From Rhodospirillaceae bacterium (GTDB taxonomy: Bacteria > Pseudomonadota > Alphaproteobacteria > Rhodospirillales > Rhodospirillaceae), in assembly GCA_016937315.1 (NCBI GenBank), contig JAFGWD010000214.1:1-8483 (forward strand): a DNA stretch of 8,483 bases. The letters are read 5' to 3'. Each line of letters opens with the position of its first letter. The stretch's first letter is position 1. Shown piece by piece: positions 6,888 through 8,483 of the stretch. Both the position numbers and the translations under genes were made by a program. A model generated the notes under the pieces. It was not told where the DNA came from and ran no database searches. It saw only the letters and a list, made by a program, of their open reading frames with translations.

Positions 6888-6891
6888 TTCT

Positions 6892-6919
6892 ATTAAACAT
6901 ACTGTAGAATATGTTTAAT
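6892..6919. promoter_or_regulatory. Perfect inverted repeat, probable LysR operator
   Basis: ATTAAACATA (6892-6901) and TATGTTTAAT (6910-6919) form a perfect 10-bp dyad with an 8-nt spacer. It lies 4 nt upstream of the LysR start, in the region shared with the divergent transporter. LysR regulators bind such dyads next to their own genes. The canonical core is T-N11-A; the nearest symmetric pair here is T6900-N10-A6911. The site overlaps the minus-strand promoter and the plus-strand -10, which fits autorepression and control of both genes. A palindrome of this length and position is unlikely to be chance. Confidence 0.8.
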
Positions 6920-6924
6920 TTCAA
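6896..6924 (-). promoter_or_regulatory. Probable sigma-70 promoter of the LysR gene
   Basis: On the minus strand, TTGAAA (plus 6919-6924; 5 of 6 to consensus), a 17-nt spacer and TATGTT (plus 6896-6901; 4 of 6) form a good housekeeping promoter. The spacer lies within the dyad and the -10 lies in its left arm, so bound regulator would block it. The predicted start is near 6889-6890, only 2-3 nt before the ATG. Confidence 0.55.
6905..6910 (+). promoter_or_regulatory. Candidate -10 element for the TDT transporter
   Basis: TAGAAT matches the -10 consensus at 5 of 6 positions and sits in the spacer of the dyad. No good -35 lies 16-18 nt upstream (the best is TTCATT, 6883-6888), as expected for an activator-dependent promoter. 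It would give a leader of roughly 60 nt before the start at 6977. Confidence 0.35.
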
Positions 6925-6976
6925 TTTCCGAGAGCGGAGGGGTAGGCTTTTCTCAGTTTCGTGTTTGGAGTTTCTG

Positions 6977-7936
6977 ATGGTGCCAATGTCACGCCTGAAT
7001 GCTTTTCCGTCTCCCGCAGGAGGTCTAGCCCTCGGTATTGCCAGTCTCGCCTGGGCTTGGGAGGTCCAAGTCCCAAGTGATGGTGCCATTCAAACAGGTG
7101 GGGCACTGATTGCGGCGGTGATTGCCGGGCTTCTGACGCTGAAGTTCGTTTTCAATCCACGCACCCTGATGCTTGAATTGGCGCATCCGGTTATTGGCTC
7201 GGTGATTCCGACCATGGCGATGGCCAGCATGGTGGTCAGTGTCAGTATCGGCAAGGTGTCTTCCTCAGCGGCCAGTTTTCTATGGTTGACCGCTGTGGTG
7301 GCACACATTGGCTTTCTGATACTGTTTACGGTGCATCGGGCACGCGAACCGCGCTTGCATCATATGGTGCCCAGTTGGTTCGTGCCGCCGATTGGTCCGG
7401 TGGTTGCCGTTTTATCGATCCCAGATGTAGTGTTTCGGCCTCTTGCTGAGGGGCTTTTGTGGTTTGGCATTGTCTCGTATGCTGTGATGCTGCCACTGAT
7501 GCTGCATCGCCTGATTTTCAGCGCCGAAGTTCCGGTGCCAGCTAAACCGACAATTGCGATCCTGGCCGCACCACCGAACTTGTGCCTTGCTGGGTATCTG
7601 ACGTTTAATCCGTCTCCCAATAGTGTTCTGGTGCTGATTTTGTTGGGTTTGGGGGCGCTGATGGCCGTGGTGGTGTATTTGGCTTTTTGGGAGTTGCTGC
7701 GTTTGCCGTTTTCGCCCGGCTATGCTGCCTTTACCTTTCCCACCGTAATTGCGGCGACGGCCAGCTTTAAGGCCGCAGCTTTCCTGGAACGCCAAGGGTT
7801 TGCCGCTGAAACCATCGCAATGGTGCGTGGCTGGGGTGGCATTGAATTGGTCATTGCCACACTCGTGGTCGGTTATGTCGCGCTACGCTATGTTCTGCAC
7901 TATGGTCGTCCTGTGCCATTGCGTGCTCCAACCTGA
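6977..7936 (+). CDS. TDT-family (TehA/SLAC1-like) anion transporter
   Basis: About 319 residues, almost entirely hydrophobic, with around ten membrane helices as in HiTehA and plant SLAC1. Family marks are the N-terminal FPSPAGGLALGIASLAWAWE (10-29), PSWFVPPIGPVVA (132-144) and SPGYAAFTFPTVIAA (246-260). TDT members move anions including tellurite-related species, C4-dicarboxylates (Mae1) and sulfite (SSU1); the substrate is not readable from this sequence. I chose ATG 6977 because GGAG (6967-6970) lies 6 nt upstream and the product then begins like other members. An in-frame ATG at 6911 lies inside the regulatory dyad and would add an Arg-rich, non-family 22-residue extension. The gene is transcribed divergently from the LysR gene, its likely regulator, and its 3' end overlaps the opposing AbrB-family gene by 37 bp. 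Confidence 0.87.
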   Translation: MVPMSRLNAFPSPAGGLALGIASLAWAWEVQVPSDGAIQTGGALIAAVIAGLLTLKFVFNPRTLMLELAHPVIGSVIPTMAMASMVVSVSIGKVSSSAASFLWLTAVVAHIGFLILFTVHRAREPRLHHMVPSWFVPPIGPVVAVLSIPDVVFRPLAEGLLWFGIVSYAVMLPLMLHRLIFSAEVPVPAKPTIAILAAPPNLCLAGYLTFNPSPNSVLVLILLGLGALMAVVVYLAFWELLRLPFSPGYAAFTFPTVIAATASFKAAAFLERQGFAAETIAMVRGWGGIELVIATLVVGYVALRYVLHYGRPVPLRAPT

Positions 7937-8483
7937 GTCGGTTTGTGCCCCATGGCCTTGGCGATGCGCCGGGCCATGATGGGGCCAACGACGATGACGA
8001 CGATCAGGCGCACCGTCTGAAAGGCGAGGACAAAGCCCAAATCGACGTGGATTGATGCGGCGATAATGGCGATGGAATCCGCCCCCCCGGGGCTGGTGGC
8101 GAGATATGCTGTCAGCATGTCAACGTCGAGAATTTGCGTCAGCAGATACGCGATGCCGGTGCAAAATCCCATCAGAACGATGATTGAAGCCAGCATGTGC
8201 GGAAGTTTTGCTGCGACGGTTTTCAGGATCTCGCGGGTAAAGCGCAACCCGACGACCCAGCCAATGGCAGTGAACGCGATCAACAGGACTGGCGGGGGCA
8301 ACTCCACAGTGATCAGGCCAAAGCCACGCAACGCCGCGCCGATGACCAGTGGTATCAGCAAAGCGCCGGACGGGACATGAAGCAGGCGTCCCAGGAGTTG
8401 TCCACTTGCAATCAGAGCGATGGTTGCCGCGAAGGCCACCATGTCTGGCATGGCGAACCAGGCGTTTGCCACCGCGTGTGGCA
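7900..8483 (-). CDS. AbrB-family integral membrane protein (PF05145 type), C-terminal half
   Basis: The frame stays open to the right edge, so this is the 3' part of a longer gene. A GTG at 8472 is an internal possibility, but family members run to about 350 residues with two repeats, and only ~194 are visible. Visible marks are GQLLGRLLHVPSGALLIPLV (the repeat motif), the stretch from FTAIGWVVGLRFTREIL, and SPGGADSIAIIAASIHVDLG followed by QTVRLIVVIVVGPI, typical of the family's C-terminal end. There are about five or six membrane helices. Despite the name, these are not AbrB DNA-binding regulators; they are inner-membrane proteins of unclear, possibly transport-related function, some annotated as putative ammonia monooxygenase. 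The stop is TAG at 7900-7902, inside the opposing TDT gene, and no terminator is visible there. Confidence 0.85.
   Translation of the reverse strand, partial: PHAVANAWFAMPDMVAFAATIALIASGQLLGRLLHVPSGALLIPLVIGAALRGFGLITVELPPPVLLIAFTAIGWVVGLRFTREILKTVAAKLPHMLASIIVLMGFCTGIAYLLTQILDVDMLTAYLATSPGGADSIAIIAASIHVDLGFVLAFQTVRLIVVIVVGPIMARRIAKAMGHKPTQVGARNGTGRP

Noticed and set aside
6911..6976. Longer TDT start at ATG 6911
   Set aside because: It lies inside the regulatory dyad and would leave almost no leader after the predicted promoter, lacks a Shine-Dalgarno and adds an Arg-rich tail foreign to the family. ATG 6977 has GGAG at 6-nt spacing.
6454..7089. 211-codon minus-strand open frame overlapping the LysR N-terminus and the divergent promoter region
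   Set aside because: It crosses the dyad operator and the true LysR start in another frame, and its composition is that of a shifted reading of the LysR gene.
1..8483. CRISPR, insertion sequence, prophage, tRNA or toxin-antitoxin content
   Set aside because: I saw no regularly spaced direct repeats, transposase, integrase, tRNA cloverleaf or small paired toxin/antitoxin genes.

Overview
This 8.5 kb stretch looks like ordinary chromosome from a Gram-negative bacterium. It has moderately GC-rich coding DNA, GTG as well as ATG starts, and protein families typical of Proteobacteria. I lean towards an alphaproteobacterium of the Rhodospirillales type, but that is an impression from protein style, not a demonstrated placement. 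I see no insertion sequence, phage gene, CRISPR array, tRNA or rRNA.

Left third (1-3303, + strand): a tightly packed four-gene signalling operon. It holds the C-terminal end of a GGDEF diguanylate cyclase, a GHKL-fold ATP-binding protein resembling a SpoIIAB-type serine/threonine kinase, a STAS-domain anti-sigma-antagonist-like protein with a candidate phospho-serine, and a membrane-anchored HAMP/PP2C (SpoIIE-type) phosphatase with a large periplasmic region. Together they look like a complete partner-switching circuit joined to a c-di-GMP synthase. This is comparable in logic to SiaABCD of Pseudomonas, but the gene order is reversed. It is the most interesting part of the window.

Middle (3304-5973, + strand): a CorA magnesium transporter preceded by a leader of about 230 nt with a possible 26-codon leader ORF and possible RNA structure around the ribosome binding site. 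It is followed by a DAACS-family dicarboxylate/acidic amino acid symporter, which ends at a strong intrinsic terminator.

Right (5885-8483): a LysR regulator on the minus strand faces a divergent TDT (TehA/SLAC1-like) transporter on the plus strand. Their shared intergenic region carries a perfect 10-bp inverted repeat that overlaps a good minus-strand promoter and a plus-strand -10 element, so the regulator probably controls both itself and the transporter. The LysR message is probably almost leaderless. The LysR and symporter genes converge on two terminators, one per strand. The TDT gene runs tail to tail into, and overlaps by 37 bp, the C-terminal half of an AbrB-family membrane protein that leaves the window at its right edge.

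I judge two starts to lie downstream of the longest open frame because a Shine-Dalgarno sequence and family length agree: CorA at 3538 and the TDT transporter at 6977.
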